Assembly (NCBI RefSeq): GCF_000235405.2
Contig: NC_017095.1
Coordinates: forward strand, 1 to 64,000
Direction: 5' to 3'
From: Fervidobacterium pennivorans DSM 9078
GTDB lineage: Bacteria > Thermotogota > Thermotogae > Thermotogales > Fervidobacteriaceae
DNA: 64,000 nucleotides
The notes under the pieces were generated by a model, which was not told where the DNA came from, searched no databases, and worked only from the letters and a program-made list of their open reading frames with translations. Numbering within the stretch: position 1 is the first letter of the stretch; the number at the start of each line of letters is the position of its first letter. This document shows positions 24,567-33,384 of the stretch, piece by piece. Made by a program: the position numbers and the translations under genes.

Positions 24567-27245
24567 TTACTTCACACGTTCAGAAGCTGGAACTGCAAAG
24601 CCGAACATACTCGCAAAGTAGTACAAGTCATAGTCATCTACCTTATTTGTAGTATCTGTTAGATAACCAGCTCTGTAGCTATCATAATCCGGATATGGAG
24701 GAATAAAGTCATCACGAGGACCTATATTGTAAATAACATCGGCTCCATCTACAGTACTGCCAAGTTTAGAGACAAACATATTCCAGTCATTTATATCAAC
24801 AACAAAATCTTCGTTGAAGTCACCAACAACGTATAAGAATTTGTTTGTCCTAAACGACCTCTTAGCTCTCAATAATTCTGGTTCGACGTTTTGACCTTGG
24901 GTTTGTGCGTAACCATACAGGTCAAAGAACTCCATGTAGTAAGCGCTATCCACACCCGTGAACCGCACCTTTTCTGGGAACATTAAGTTCAGAGCAATAG
25001 TAGCAACCCTTGTAGTGTCTGTTAACGGTCGTTCGAAACTGCTCAACACTATCTGTAAAAAGTTTGAATCCACAGAACTCAAGTTTTCCAATTTAGTAAC
25101 TTCTGGTGCATATTCTTGCGAAACAATCCTATCTATGGTTATACCCTTCAGCGTTGTTAATTTTATCGTTTCCGCTATAGAATTTGGTGCCGCATCGAGG
25201 AACAAATAGGCTCGAGTTTTTCCATATGCGAATTCCGGAAGTAAGAGTGTGACAGTTGCGTTAAGCTCTGCGTAGAAGATTTCAAGATAAGCCGGACCAG
25301 AAAGAGGTAGTTTTACACTGTCTTGATCATAATAAACTTTTTTTGTGTACCCGGTTGGTTCGCTCGGATTCCAAGTGTAGACGTTCCATTTATATGCGAA
25401 GAAGGTCTTACCAGCGTGTGTGGGACTTGCATTTATTATTGCAACAGCTGTATCAGGATTGTTCCTGAACGAGTTGTAATCAAAGAAAAAGTCCTTGGTC
25501 ATCGCTGCTTCAGAGTTAGATTGTAGTGGGTATTTATGATACACATAGAACGTATAAGTAGCGTCGGTAAAAATTTCCAGTTTTCTGTCGTTATAGCGGA
25601 ACGTTATTGTAGCCGGGTTGTCCCCCTCACTTCCTTCGTAATCATTCGGACCTGTTTTCCAGAATTTGAATTTAAATGTTGAATCTTTTGAAAGTGAAAT
25701 ACCACCACTAGGAGTTACGTATCTTCCTATCAGAAGTTTTGCATCAGTTGGTGTTGCGAATTTGACTACAAGTTTTTGTGAACCCGGTACACCTTCAATT
25801 ACCTTAGCAAGGTTTGTTTCGTTTGTTCTGTAATTTGTGTAGGTGTTTACAACGGTGTTGTTAGCATCAACAACTTTAGCATCGTAAAGTAGACCATAAG
25901 AAATTGTAGAACCAAGCAACGAGCCAGAGAGTTCTCTTCCATAGTAACCTTCTTTTGCTATCAAGAATATTTTCGTTTTAAACGCGATTGCAGTTGAATC
26001 GATAAAGCCTGTGTTATTTATATTCTGTCCATACTTTGCCCAAATTCCGTATGGACCTCTTGCATTAAATTGCCATGCATAAACAGTGCCATCGTTTGTG
26101 GCTGTCACGAAATAGTAATTATCGCCATACAGTGCACCAAGTGGCGCAACGTTTACCGCGGCACTTATTGGGAATGTGCTTGGAACAGCGTATTCCCATA
26201 CCTTTGTGAACACGCCTGTAACAGCATCAAACGACAGAATCGTTATCTTTCCAGCCCCTGTTGTAGATGAGGGGATTATGAGATAAGTAACACCATCAAT
26301 GCCTTTAACGATAGCAGGTGTTGTCGTTATCTGCTGACCTATTGTGTATTCCCCAAGTTTTAATAAATTGCTGTTCAAAGCAACAACTTTGCCGTTATCT
26401 CCGAATATGTATATAATCCCATCGCCATCAATGAGTGGTCCAGATGAATTTGCAGAGGACAAAAATCTTGCGTGGTTTTCACTACCGGATGGGTCGATTT
26501 TGTAGATAATCCCATCATTGCTGAGCGCATACAAAAATCCGGATTCATCCATCGCCATTGGTGTTGTGAAATCGCCACCGAGCTCTATTTTCAGGCTAGC
26601 ATTCATGGTGGACACATCTACTGTGTAAAACTTACCATTTTGTGTAAGAACGTAGAGTTCCGTCTTGGAAGGACTGAGAACAGGAGGAATTTTGATTGGG
26701 CCAGCAAGGTTTGCAGTGGTTGGAACTGCGAAATTACTACTTGAAGTATCATACTCTACTTTGTACAATGTTCCGTGCATCGTTCCTGTAAATATAACTA
26801 TTTTTGAACCAGATAAATACGCATTTACACCGTAAGCTGCGTTATCAATACTTGTTGACTTTACTGTTCCGCCTGAACCTGAACCAAATTTATGCACAAC
26901 TAGTTTATTTTGCGCCGTTCCTTGCGCTGTGGTGTAGATAATGTATTGATTAGAGCTATCAGTGATATATGTCGGTGGTGCAACGATGTTTGTGATTTCG
27001 CTTGGCTGACCTTTTGGGTTAACTGCTCCTGCCATCGTAATCTCGTAAAGTGCACCGTCTTTTGCAAGGAAAAGTAAGTTTCCACCGTTTTTGGCTATGA
27101 TTGCAGGACCATATTTGTCGGGAATAGTTTTGGTGAATATATTGCCTGCCCACAGTCCAGAAATATTGAGCGTGGAAAAACCAACTTCAGCAAAAGCGAA
27201 AACTAAAAGCAACGAAGTCATCCAAAATATCAATCGACTTTTCAT
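24567..27245 (-). CDS. Large secreted protein with propeller-like repeats and a dockerin-like end
   Basis: 892 residues with a signal peptide (1-20). Residues about 25-430 carry repeats of the PQQ/YVTN propeller type, for example GKFYTVDVSTM, GFLYALSNDGIIYKID and GTVYAWQFNARGP. A beta-rich middle follows. The last 90 residues hold two EF-hand-like calcium loops, GDFNEDFVVDINDWNMF and TNKVDDYDLYYFASMFG, in the arrangement of a type I dockerin, though the second is degenerate. AAGGAGGTG precedes the ATG. No carbohydrate-active module is visible, so a role in cell-surface assembly or binding is more likely than a cellulosome, but this is inference. Confidence 0.75.
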   Translation of the reverse strand: MKSRLIFWMTSLLLVFAFAEVGFSTLNISGLWAGNIFTKTIPDKYGPAIIAKNGGNLLFLAKDGALYEITMAGAVNPKGQPSEITNIVAPPTYITDSSNQYIIYTTAQGTAQNKLVVHKFGSGSGGTVKSTSIDNAAYGVNAYLSGSKIVIFTGTMHGTLYKVEYDTSSSNFAVPTTANLAGPIKIPPVLSPSKTELYVLTQNGKFYTVDVSTMNASLKIELGGDFTTPMAMDESGFLYALSNDGIIYKIDPSGSENHARFLSSANSSGPLIDGDGIIYIFGDNGKVVALNSNLLKLGEYTIGQQITTTPAIVKGIDGVTYLIIPSSTTGAGKITILSFDAVTGVFTKVWEYAVPSTFPISAAVNVAPLGALYGDNYYFVTATNDGTVYAWQFNARGPYGIWAKYGQNINNTGFIDSTAIAFKTKIFLIAKEGYYGRELSGSLLGSTISYGLLYDAKVVDANNTVVNTYTNYRTNETNLAKVIEGVPGSQKLVVKFATPTDAKLLIGRYVTPSGGISLSKDSTFKFKFWKTGPNDYEGSEGDNPATITFRYNDRKLEIFTDATYTFYVYHKYPLQSNSEAAMTKDFFFDYNSFRNNPDTAVAIINASPTHAGKTFFAYKWNVYTWNPSEPTGYTKKVYYDQDSVKLPLSGPAYLEIFYAELNATVTLLLPEFAYGKTRAYLFLDAAPNSIAETIKLTTLKGITIDRIVSQEYAPEVTKLENLSSVDSNFLQIVLSSFERPLTDTTRVATIALNLMFPEKVRFTGVDSAYYMEFFDLYGYAQTQGQNVEPELLRAKRSFRTNKFLYVVGDFNEDFVVDINDWNMFVSKLGSTVDGADVIYNIGPRDDFIPPYPDYDSYRAGYLTDTTNKVDDYDLYYFASMFGFAVPASERVK

Positions 27246-27332
27246 AACAACACCTCCTTGTGGAATTTGAAGAGAGTTTCAACCTTTTGAGGTTAAACCA
27301 GGTTACAAAAAACTGAGACCGATACTATAGCC

Positions 27333-27360
27333 TTACCTTTCCGCTTTTCGCAGGAGGTAA
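27333..27360. other. Hairpin in the gap between two secreted-protein genes
   Basis: TTACC and GGTAA arms enclose an inner CCGC/GC-GG stem with one bulged base. The 179-bp gap 27246-27424 is too long for a simple spacer. The hairpin may process or attenuate the minus-strand message. Confidence 0.35.
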
Positions 27361-27424
27361 AATACTTTCTTACTGCTAACCACCTTCTTTTGTTTTTTTC
27401 TTTTATGTTGGTTAAACACAGCTA

Positions 27425-29062
27425 TTATTGCACGTACAAGAGGAAAGTACCAATATCGCGCATCACATTTCCGGATAGGTCCTGAACATTCAAAACGGTT
27501 ATGTAATAGTACCCTAATCCCATTGTTGTCGTCACCGAGAAGACTACTGTTTTTCCGTCTGATGAGATCTCTTCTGCATCCATTAGCAGATCTCTGTAAT
27601 AGTAATCGAAATTATTTTCCCTTATCAACAACCTCGGTTTCACGCCTGTGTTAATCCCACCTGGGTCGTATACTTTTATCTTGAACGTCACAAGCCCTGG
27701 GAAGACGTATCCAGGCTGGTCTTTTTTTAGTTCAGCATCGTTTGCTGTTAAAGATACAAACTTTGGACCGTTGTAATCCGGTACACTCGCTATCGTTTCA
27801 GCGATTCCACCTCTATTATCGTCCGATTCTGCGTAAATTGTAATGACATGTGAGCCCTCTTCTACATCCCAGAGAGTAAAGCGTTTTGCTTCTTTTCCTT
27901 CAGAACCAATGCTTGTATCAATCGCTTTACCATCCACAAAAAAGACAATCTTTGTATAATTCACGTTCGTTTCCTGGGACACAAGCGCGATAACAGCTGT
28001 CCCACCTGCCGTAAGATTTTCAGGACTGACCTCAACGGCAAAACTGAGTGCAGCAGAACCGACGTAGATTCTTTTTGAATAGTAAGCAGGATTACCTTCT
28101 TTGTCTTTCACATTTATGTTCAACGTATGAGTTCCAAGCTCCCTTTTTCCTATTCGCACGGCTTTTTCAAATGTTTTATCTCTTATCGAACCTTCTTCGA
28201 TAACTTCTCCATCAAACTCGATTTGATAACTGCTTAACTCCTGGTCGTCGAAGAATTTTACCTCGAAACTGATGTCAGAGTTTTCCGGATAAAAGGTCTT
28301 TGTAAATACATTGATAACAGGTTTTACTCTATCGACTTGGTTGACTTCGAAAGTCACTTTGGTGGCATCTTCCATATTATAGGCTTCGGTTTTTAAGAAA
28401 AGCTCAACTTTTCCTGGTGCAGTGATAGGTGAGAGTTTTTTGTACACATATCCTGCTTTTTCAACAAGTGTTTGATTTATCCAGCCACTGTCACTGGTTT
28501 TACCATCTATGTAATAAGTCACTACCGGATTCTGACTTTTAACCTTCAGCTGTAGCATTATTTCGTCACCAACGTAAGGTCGTTCCGGCAAAATCTGAAC
28601 TTCCTCTATTATAGGCGGAACTACGTCGTAGACAGTTATCGTTCCGTTTGCTGTATACCATCTATTTTCGGTAATCGAATATCCTTCAACAACCAAAGAA
28701 TAGATACCAGGTTTTTTGAAAACCCAAGGAATTTCATAAGGGTATTTTTGAACGAGAATCGCTTCTTCATAGACTTGACTATCGGCATTTTTTAACTTGA
28801 TGCGGATATTTGTCAATCCAGGTTCCAGTGGCTGTACCGAGATAGTAATGTTCGTATTTACTACCGTTGTTTCAGGGTATACTATACTGAACTTTGGACT
28901 ATCAGAGGTTGATTGGTTTGAGGTACATGAAGATAGGAGTATAGTAAGAAACACGACAATTAGAAACACTGAATAAGAAATATGAGTTCTTAGTTGGCGA
29001 AAATAATCAGATGTCTTTTTCGCAAACCAGCCGAACCATTTTTTAGTATGAAGATATTTCAT
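27425..29062 (-). CDS. Lipoprotein with repeated Ig-like domains
   Basis: 545 residues. The N-terminus is unusually long and basic (about 28 residues) before a hydrophobic core and the lipobox LSSC near residue 46. The rest is a chain of about five beta-sandwich modules, with repeated phrases such as DVVPPIIEEV, VDRVKPVINVF, VKDKEGNPAYY and VPDYNGPKFV that resemble bacterial Ig-like domains. It is probably a structural or adhesive surface protein. I chose the ATG at 29062, six bases after GGAGGTG. The open frame extends 19 codons further without a ribosome site. Followed at 179 bp by the dockerin-like protein gene. Confidence 0.75.
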   Translation of the reverse strand: MKYLHTKKWFGWFAKKTSDYFRQLRTHISYSVFLIVVFLTILLSSCTSNQSTSDSPKFSIVYPETTVVNTNITISVQPLEPGLTNIRIKLKNADSQVYEEAILVQKYPYEIPWVFKKPGIYSLVVEGYSITENRWYTANGTITVYDVVPPIIEEVQILPERPYVGDEIMLQLKVKSQNPVVTYYIDGKTSDSGWINQTLVEKAGYVYKKLSPITAPGKVELFLKTEAYNMEDATKVTFEVNQVDRVKPVINVFTKTFYPENSDISFEVKFFDDQELSSYQIEFDGEVIEEGSIRDKTFEKAVRIGKRELGTHTLNINVKDKEGNPAYYSKRIYVGSAALSFAVEVSPENLTAGGTAVIALVSQETNVNYTKIVFFVDGKAIDTSIGSEGKEAKRFTLWDVEEGSHVITIYAESDDNRGGIAETIASVPDYNGPKFVSLTANDAELKKDQPGYVFPGLVTFKIKVYDPGGINTGVKPRLLIRENNFDYYYRDLLMDAEEISSDGKTVVFSVTTTMGLGYYYITVLNVQDLSGNVMRDIGTFLLYVQ

Positions 29063-29097
29063 CGTGCACACCTCCGCACTATGTTTTTCATTTTTCT

Positions 29098-29190
29098 TCA
29101 GCACTGTGAATTTCTCCACTTTCTTATTCTATCTAAGGCGTGCTTCTTCCTAATTTTTGGCGACTCTTCCGTCCGGACTCTTATATGCAT
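29098..29190 (-). CDS. Possible 30-residue leader peptide
   Basis: A short frame starts with ATG at 29190 behind a perfect GGAGG at 6-bp spacing. It encodes a very basic peptide (MHIRVRTEESPKIRK and on) ending in cysteine just before a TGA at 29098. It stops 36 bp before the lipoprotein start. Such a well-placed ribosome site is unusual by chance, but there is no homology evidence. It could be a leader that affects translation of the lipoprotein. Confidence 0.3.
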   Translation of the reverse strand: MHIRVRTEESPKIRKKHALDRIRKWRNSQC

Positions 29191-29253
29191 TTAAACCTCC
29201 GATTTCAGAATTTCATTTAACATTTTATGAAAAAATCCTTTGGAAAAAACTTC

Positions 29254-29282
29254 TTGATTTTTTTTCGACAGGGTGATATAAT
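29254..29282 (+). promoter_or_regulatory. tRNA-Ala promoter
   Basis: TTGATT at 29254-29259, 17 bp, perfect TATAAT at 29277-29282, 48 bp upstream of the tRNA. Confidence 0.8.
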
Positions 29283-29329
29283 TCTGATGCACAATGCGGA
29301 CTTAGAAGTAATGTACTATGCTAACTTGT

Positions 29330-29406
29330 GGGGCCGTAGCTCAGCTTGGGAGAGCGCTACCATGGCACGGTAGAGGTCGTGGGTTCAAGTCCCATCGGCT
29401 CCACCA
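29330..29406 (+). tRNA. tRNA-Ala (anticodon GGC)
   Basis: All four stems form. The acceptor GGGGCCG pairs with CGGCTCC and has the G3-U70 pair that defines alanine tRNA. The anticodon stem CTACC/GGTAG holds the loop ATGGCAC with anticodon GGC. The T-loop reads GTTCAAG. The 3' CCA is encoded at 29404-29406. Confidence 0.97.
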
Positions 29407-29421
29407 AAACTAATCCACTTG

Positions 29422-29456
29422 AGCCCTGGAAATAAACCAGGGCTTTTATTTTTTCC
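29422..29456 (+). terminator. Terminator after tRNA-Ala
   Basis: AGCCCTGG at 29422-29429 pairs with CCAGGGCT at 29437-29444, followed by a T-rich tract. Confidence 0.85.
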
Positions 29457-29599
29457 CGTTGCAGCCCTTTATTTTGTCACCCAACATTAAGTGTTACCTT
29501 ATTTAGTGTAACTTCTGCAAAATGATGAGAAAAAATAAGAAAACTACATTTTTTTGTCTCTAAATCTAGGTAAACGGTATTAGCTTCGAATTATGGCTA

Positions 29600-29627
29600 T
29601 TCACATATTCAATTTTTCTGTTATACT
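29600..29627 (+). promoter_or_regulatory. Stranded groESL promoter
   Basis: TTCACA at 29600-29605, 16 bp, TATACT at 29622-29627, directly followed by a CIRCE element covering the expected start site. The groES gene is now more than 1.1 kb away because of the IS. Confidence 0.6.
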
Positions 29628-29631
29628 AAAA

Positions 29632-29658
29632 TTAGCACACGGAATATAAGAGTGATAA
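29632..29658 (+). promoter_or_regulatory. CIRCE operator (HrcA site) separated from groESL by an IS
   Basis: TTAGCACAC, nine bases, GAGTGATAA. The consensus is TTAGCACTC-N9-GAGTGCTAA, so each arm matches 8 of 9. HrcA represses groESL through this element in many bacteria. It ends 20 bp before the IS. Confidence 0.85.
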
Positions 29659-29671
29659 TCTAACACAAAAA

Positions 29672-29678
29672 ACGTGAC
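29672..29678. repeat. Target duplication of IS copy 3, left
   Basis: ACGTGAC, repeated exactly at 30738-30744 on the other side of the element. Confidence 0.9.
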
Positions 29679-30737
29679 GATAGTGTTAACTTGTAGTGAT
29701 GAAAGAGTGTAATTGTGAAAGAATGCGATTGATATTGCCATTGTGCGTTTTCCAAAGATTCTTCACTACACAAAATCCTTGAATATATTTCGCTAAGTTC
29801 TTCGTATTCTTCAGCCCTCGCTTGAGTCGGAAAAAGTCTTTCAACAATGAAAACTTAGATTCACATTGATTGTTTTTACCGAGCGGTACCACTACGTGAT
29901 TGATATTTCTGAACAACAGCTTTACTGCACTTTCATATGCACCAAGTCCATCAGTAATAAGTTCAATGTTTCTAGGTTTTGAATTACCAAAGAACTTCTC
30001 GAGCAATACTTTGACTTGTCCCATATCACGATACTTTGAGACATGCCAACAAAGAATTAAGTTAGTTTCGTGATCAACTAATAGCCAAACATAGTACTTT
30101 TGTTCTTTGAACACAAGAACAGTTTCATCAGCATGAACTGAGAAAACATTTTCGATGGTAAATGTTGGAAAAAGTACAGAGAATAAAGTACACAATTTAA
30201 TAACCCATTTGTATATGGTGACATGAGATACTTTGATATTAAGAGAATGAGCAAGAGAGCGATAAGACATATTGTGTTTCATATACAAAACAAAAGCCTT
30301 TAAGACGAAAAAGATAGGGAAGCGGAAATATTTAAATTTCTCAGGAATAAGGGTGACTGGTTCGGGGAGGTTAAAAGGTACTCTATCTTTGGTACGACAA
30401 GCTCTACAACGGAAGACAACGAAAGAGCGACGGACTTTGTAAATTTGCATAGATTTACCACAAGAAGTGCATTTGGGATAAGGGAAAGGGAAGTTTTTGC
30501 GTTTTTGAGAATGGGAGAGTTTGAAAGAATGATGGCAGAGTTTGCAAAGGAATTGTTGGTTACCGTATTTGTCATGACCGTTTTTGTATAAGCTGGTGGA
30601 ACCGCATTTTGGACAAGAGAGCGTTGAGTTGTTCATATCGGGATACCTCCTTTGTCGAGAGTTGGTTGGGGGGTGTCCCCTCTTTATAAGGATAATGCGG
30701 TTTTTGGAAAGTTTCAATACTTTTAGTTAACATTATC
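29679..30737 (-). mobile_element. IS1/IS6-like insertion sequence, copy 3
   Basis: The same 1059-bp element, with a perfect 7-bp direct repeat ACGTGAC on both sides, showing simple insertion. It inserted between the CIRCE/promoter region and the groES ribosome site. It has the same orientation as copy 2, 11.4 kb apart, so recombination between the two would delete that stretch including tRNA-Ala. Confidence 0.95.
29686..30636 (-). CDS. IS1/IS6-like transposase, copy 3
   Basis: An intact 316-residue transposase with the same protein sequence as the other two copies. It is transcribed away from groES, so it cannot drive groESL. A message from the stranded groESL promoter would cross it in antisense. 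Confidence 0.9.
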   Translation of the reverse strand: MNNSTLSCPKCGSTSLYKNGHDKYGNQQFLCKLCHHSFKLSHSQKRKNFPFPYPKCTSCGKSMQIYKVRRSFVVFRCRACRTKDRVPFNLPEPVTLIPEKFKYFRFPIFFVLKAFVLYMKHNMSYRSLAHSLNIKVSHVTIYKWVIKLCTLFSVLFPTFTIENVFSVHADETVLVFKEQKYYVWLLVDHETNLILCWHVSKYRDMGQVKVLLEKFFGNSKPRNIELITDGLGAYESAVKLLFRNINHVVVPLGKNNQCESKFSLLKDFFRLKRGLKNTKNLAKYIQGFCVVKNLWKTHNGNINRILSQLHSFITTS

Positions 30738-30744
30738 ACGTGAC
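30738..30744. repeat. Target duplication of IS copy 3, right
   Basis: ACGTGAC, only 16 bp before the groES ATG at 30761. The groES ribosome site AGGAGGGGG follows at once and remains intact. Confidence 0.9.
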
Positions 30745-30760
30745 AGGAGGGGGTTAGAGT

Positions 30761-31030
30761 ATGAAGGTAAAACCGCTTGGTGAAAGGCTTTTGATAAAGC
30801 CCATCATTGAAGAAAAGAAGACAGCAGGTGGAATAGTTCTTCCAGATGCTGCCAAAGAAAAACCGATGAAGGCTGAGATAGTTGAAGTTGGAAAGCTTCC
30901 AGAAGATTGCACACTTAAAGTTGGTGACAAGGTAATTTACAACAAATACTCAGGGACAGAGATTAAAATTGATGACGAAGACTACATCTTGATCGATTTA
31001 AACGACATCCTTGCAAAAATAGAAGAATAA
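30761..31030 (+). CDS. groES: Co-chaperonin GroES
   Basis: An 89-residue heptameric lid of the GroEL folding chamber. The start motif [12 protein letters not shown], the mobile loop ([19 protein letters not shown]) and the roof and core strands ([25 protein letters not shown]) are all present. AGGAGGGGG precedes the ATG, and groEL follows 26 bp on. Its native heat-shock promoter is cut off by IS copy 3, so expression now depends on read-through or a promoter made at the IS end. Confidence 0.96.
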   Translation: MKVKPLGERLLIKPIIEEKKTAGGIVLPDAAKEKPMKAEIVEVGKLPEDCTLKVGDKVIYNKYSGTEIKIDDEDYILIDLNDILAKIEE

Positions 31031-31056
31031 AATAAAAAACAGAGGAGGTGTGAGAT

Positions 31057-32673
31057 ATGGCAAAGTTGTTGAAATACAGTGAAGAAGCAAGAAGAGCACT
31101 CGAAGCTGGTGTTGATGCGGTTGCAAATGCTGTAAAGATTACGCTTGGTCCAAAAGGTAGGAACGTCGTTATTGAAAAATCTTGGGGAAGCCCAACAATT
31201 ACTAATGATGGAGTTTCTATTGCAAAGGAAATAGAACTTGAGGACAAATTCGCAAATCTTGGAGCTCAACTTGTTAAAGAAGTGGCAAGCAAGACAAACG
31301 ATGTTGCTGGTGACGGTACAACAACAGCTACTGTTCTTGCTCAGGCAATGATTAAAGAAGGTCTCAAGATGGTTGCGGCAGGTGCAAACCCAATCCTTGT
31401 GAAACGTGGAATCGATAAGGCTGTGGCAAAAGTTGTAGAAGAAATCAAAAAGATTTCTAAGAAACTCTCAAGTACAGAAGATATTGCACACGTTGCTGCT
31501 ATCAGTGCAAACAGTGAAGAGATTGGTAAGCTCATTGCAGAAGCGATGGAAAAAGTCGGAGAAGATGGTGTCATCACAGTTGAAGACAGCAAGACAATAG
31601 ACACATACGTTGAATTCACAGAAGGTATGCAGTTCGACAGAGGTTACATCTCACCATACTTTGTAACAGACCCAGAAAAGATGGAAGTTGTTTACAATGA
31701 ACCATTCATACTCATCACAGACAGAAAACTTTCAAACGTAAAACCACTTATCCCAATCCTTGAAAAAGTTGCTCAAACTGGTAAACCACTTGTAATCATT
31801 GCAGAAGATGTTGAAGGAGAAGTTCTTACAACGCTTGTTCTCAACAAACTCAAAGGAACGCTCAACACAGTGGCAGTTAAGGCTCCTGGCTTTGGTGACA
31901 GAAGGAAAGCGATGCTCCAAGACATTGCTATCTTGACAGGTGGTATCGTTGCAAGCGAAGAAGTTGGAATCAACCTCGAAGACCTCACACTCCAGGACCT
32001 CGGTAGAGCAGATGTTGTCAGGGTGAAGAAGGATGAAACGATAATCGTTGGTGGAAAGGGTAAACCAGAAGAAATCAAAAAGAGAATTGCTCAAATTAAA
32101 GCCCAAATCGAGCAAACAACAAGCGAATACGAAAAAGAAACACTCCAGGAAAGAATGGCAAAACTTGCTGGTGGTGTAGCTGTTATCAAAGTTGGTGCCG
32201 CAACAGAAACCGAACTCAAAGAAAAGAAACACAGAATCGAAGACGCACTCAGCGCAACAAGAGCAGCTGTTGAAGAAGGTATCGTTCCTGGCGGTGGAAT
32301 TACACTCTTGAGAGCAAGAAAAGCCATTGAACCACTCCTCAACGAACTGACAGGCGATGAAAAACTTGGTGCACAGATTGTCTACAACGCACTCGAGGCA
32401 CCAATTAAACAGATAGCTCTCAACGCTGGTTACGATGGTGCAATTATTGTCCACAACGTCCTTAGCAAAGATGATGTAGCATACGGTTTCGATGCTCTCA
32501 AAGGTGAATACTGCAACATGTATGAACGCGGTATAATCGACCCAGCAAAAGTTACAAGGAGCGCACTCCAGAATGCAGCTTCCATTGCTGGAATGCTCCT
32601 CACAACGGAAGTACTCGTAGTTGAAAAGCCAGAAGAAAAGAAAGGTTCTATTCCTGAAATGCCAGAATATTAA
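31057..32673 (+). CDS. groEL: Chaperonin GroEL
   Basis: A 538-residue subunit of the ATP-driven 14-mer folding chamber. It has the full set of family motifs: [32 protein letters not shown] with the catalytic aspartate near residue 86, and [14 protein letters not shown] near residue 403. The C-terminus ends in charged residues and PEMPEY without the GGM repeats of many GroELs. AGAGGAGGTG precedes the ATG. A strong terminator follows. Confidence 0.97.
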   Translation: MAKLLKYSEEARRALEAGVDAVANAVKITLGPKGRNVVIEKSWGSPTITNDGVSIAKEIELEDKFANLGAQLVKEVASKTNDVAGDGTTTATVLAQAMIKEGLKMVAAGANPILVKRGIDKAVAKVVEEIKKISKKLSSTEDIAHVAAISANSEEIGKLIAEAMEKVGEDGVITVEDSKTIDTYVEFTEGMQFDRGYISPYFVTDPEKMEVVYNEPFILITDRKLSNVKPLIPILEKVAQTGKPLVIIAEDVEGEVLTTLVLNKLKGTLNTVAVKAPGFGDRRKAMLQDIAILTGGIVASEEVGINLEDLTLQDLGRADVVRVKKDETIIVGGKGKPEEIKKRIAQIKAQIEQTTSEYEKETLQERMAKLAGGVAVIKVGAATETELKEKKHRIEDALSATRAAVEEGIVPGGGITLLRARKAIEPLLNELTGDEKLGAQIVYNALEAPIKQIALNAGYDGAIIVHNVLSKDDVAYGFDALKGEYCNMYERGIIDPAKVTRSALQNAASIAGMLLTTEVLVVEKPEEKKGSIPEMPEY

Positions 32674-32700
32674 TCTGTTCGCAAAACAAAGCAAATCAAG

Positions 32701-32730
32701 GCGGTACCCGAAGAGGGTACCGCTTTTTTT
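32701..32730 (+). terminator. Terminator after groEL
   Basis: GCGGTACCC at 32701-32709 pairs with GGGTACCGC at 32715-32723, followed by seven T. Confidence 0.92.
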
Positions 32731-32783
32731 GTTTGCATTCTCGTGTTAAAATTTAGCTTGGGAAAAATAAGAAGGGAACGGTG

Positions 32784-33311
32784 ATGGATACGAAGATTAG
32801 GTTACTGGCGGTAACAGATATACGTGGCACAATCGCTATTTCCGATGATGACAGAATTGAGTGGGGGAGTCCGGAAGATAAAAGACTTTTCAAAGAGATA
32901 ACAACCCAATCTGGTGTTGTCGTAATGGGGAGGAAAACATACGAAGCAATCGGCAGAAAGTTACCAGGGAGATACAATGTTGTTTTGAGTTCGAAAGCGC
33001 ATTTCAGGTGCGAAGCACCTGATTTGGTACTAAATGGGAGCGTAAACAATGTGGTGAAAATACTCTTCGAGAGAGGTTTCACGGACATGTGCGTTATCGG
33101 TGGGCAAGCGGTTTTCTCACAATTTTTGAAATCTGGAATGGTGACGGACTTACATCTGACGATAGAACCGATAATCCTGCCTGATGGATTGAACCTTTTT
33201 TCGAATATAGATAAGCAATTCTTGTTACGCCTTGAAAAAACGCATATTTTGAATTCTAAGGGAAGTATCTACATCCATTATCGGATTGAAAAAGTTGGAA
33301 GCAAAATATAG
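32784..33311 (+). CDS. Dihydrofolate reductase family protein
   Basis: A 175-residue NADPH-dependent reductase resembling the Thermotoga maritima DHFR that I remember, a dimeric form that differs from E. coli FolA. Motifs are GTIAISDDDRIEWGS, then VVVMGRKTYEAIGRKLPGR with the conserved GR-T nucleotide motif, then CVIGGQAVFSQFL. Some RibD C-terminal reductases look alike, so riboflavin synthesis is the alternative, but no rib gene is nearby. The ATG at 32784 is six bases after AAGGGA. A GTG one codon earlier is possible. Confidence 0.8.
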   Translation: MDTKIRLLAVTDIRGTIAISDDDRIEWGSPEDKRLFKEITTQSGVVVMGRKTYEAIGRKLPGRYNVVLSSKAHFRCEAPDLVLNGSVNNVVKILFERGFTDMCVIGGQAVFSQFLKSGMVTDLHLTIEPIILPDGLNLFSNIDKQFLLRLEKTHILNSKGSIYIHYRIEKVGSKI

Positions 33312-33314
33312 GGT

Positions 33315-33342
33315 TTGAAAATCCGAAATATTCTGGTAAAAT
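33315..33342 (+). promoter_or_regulatory. Promoter of the EF-G paralogue
   Basis: TTGAAA at 33315-33320, 16 bp, TAAAAT at 33337-33342 with TGG before it (extended -10). Confidence 0.7.
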
Positions 33343-33384
33343 ATACCACAGTGACATTTTTTTATCACATACGGAGGTGGGGAC

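Noticed and set aside
27246-27424. Cyclic-di-GMP (GEMM) riboswitch before the dockerin-like protein gene
   Set aside because: A small hairpin and a GCGAAAAGC loop are present, but the conserved GEMM receptor and GGGTTACCGATGG-like end are missing.
18250-30737. Composite transposon bounded by IS copies 2 and 3
   Set aside because: Copy 3 has its own 7-bp duplication and copy 2 pairs with copy 1, so the outer flanks do not match as a single transposition would require.
31732-32694. Long minus-strand open frame of 320 codons opposite groEL
   Set aside because: It is rich in Cys and Phe as expected for the shadow of a highly biased gene and has no ribosome site.
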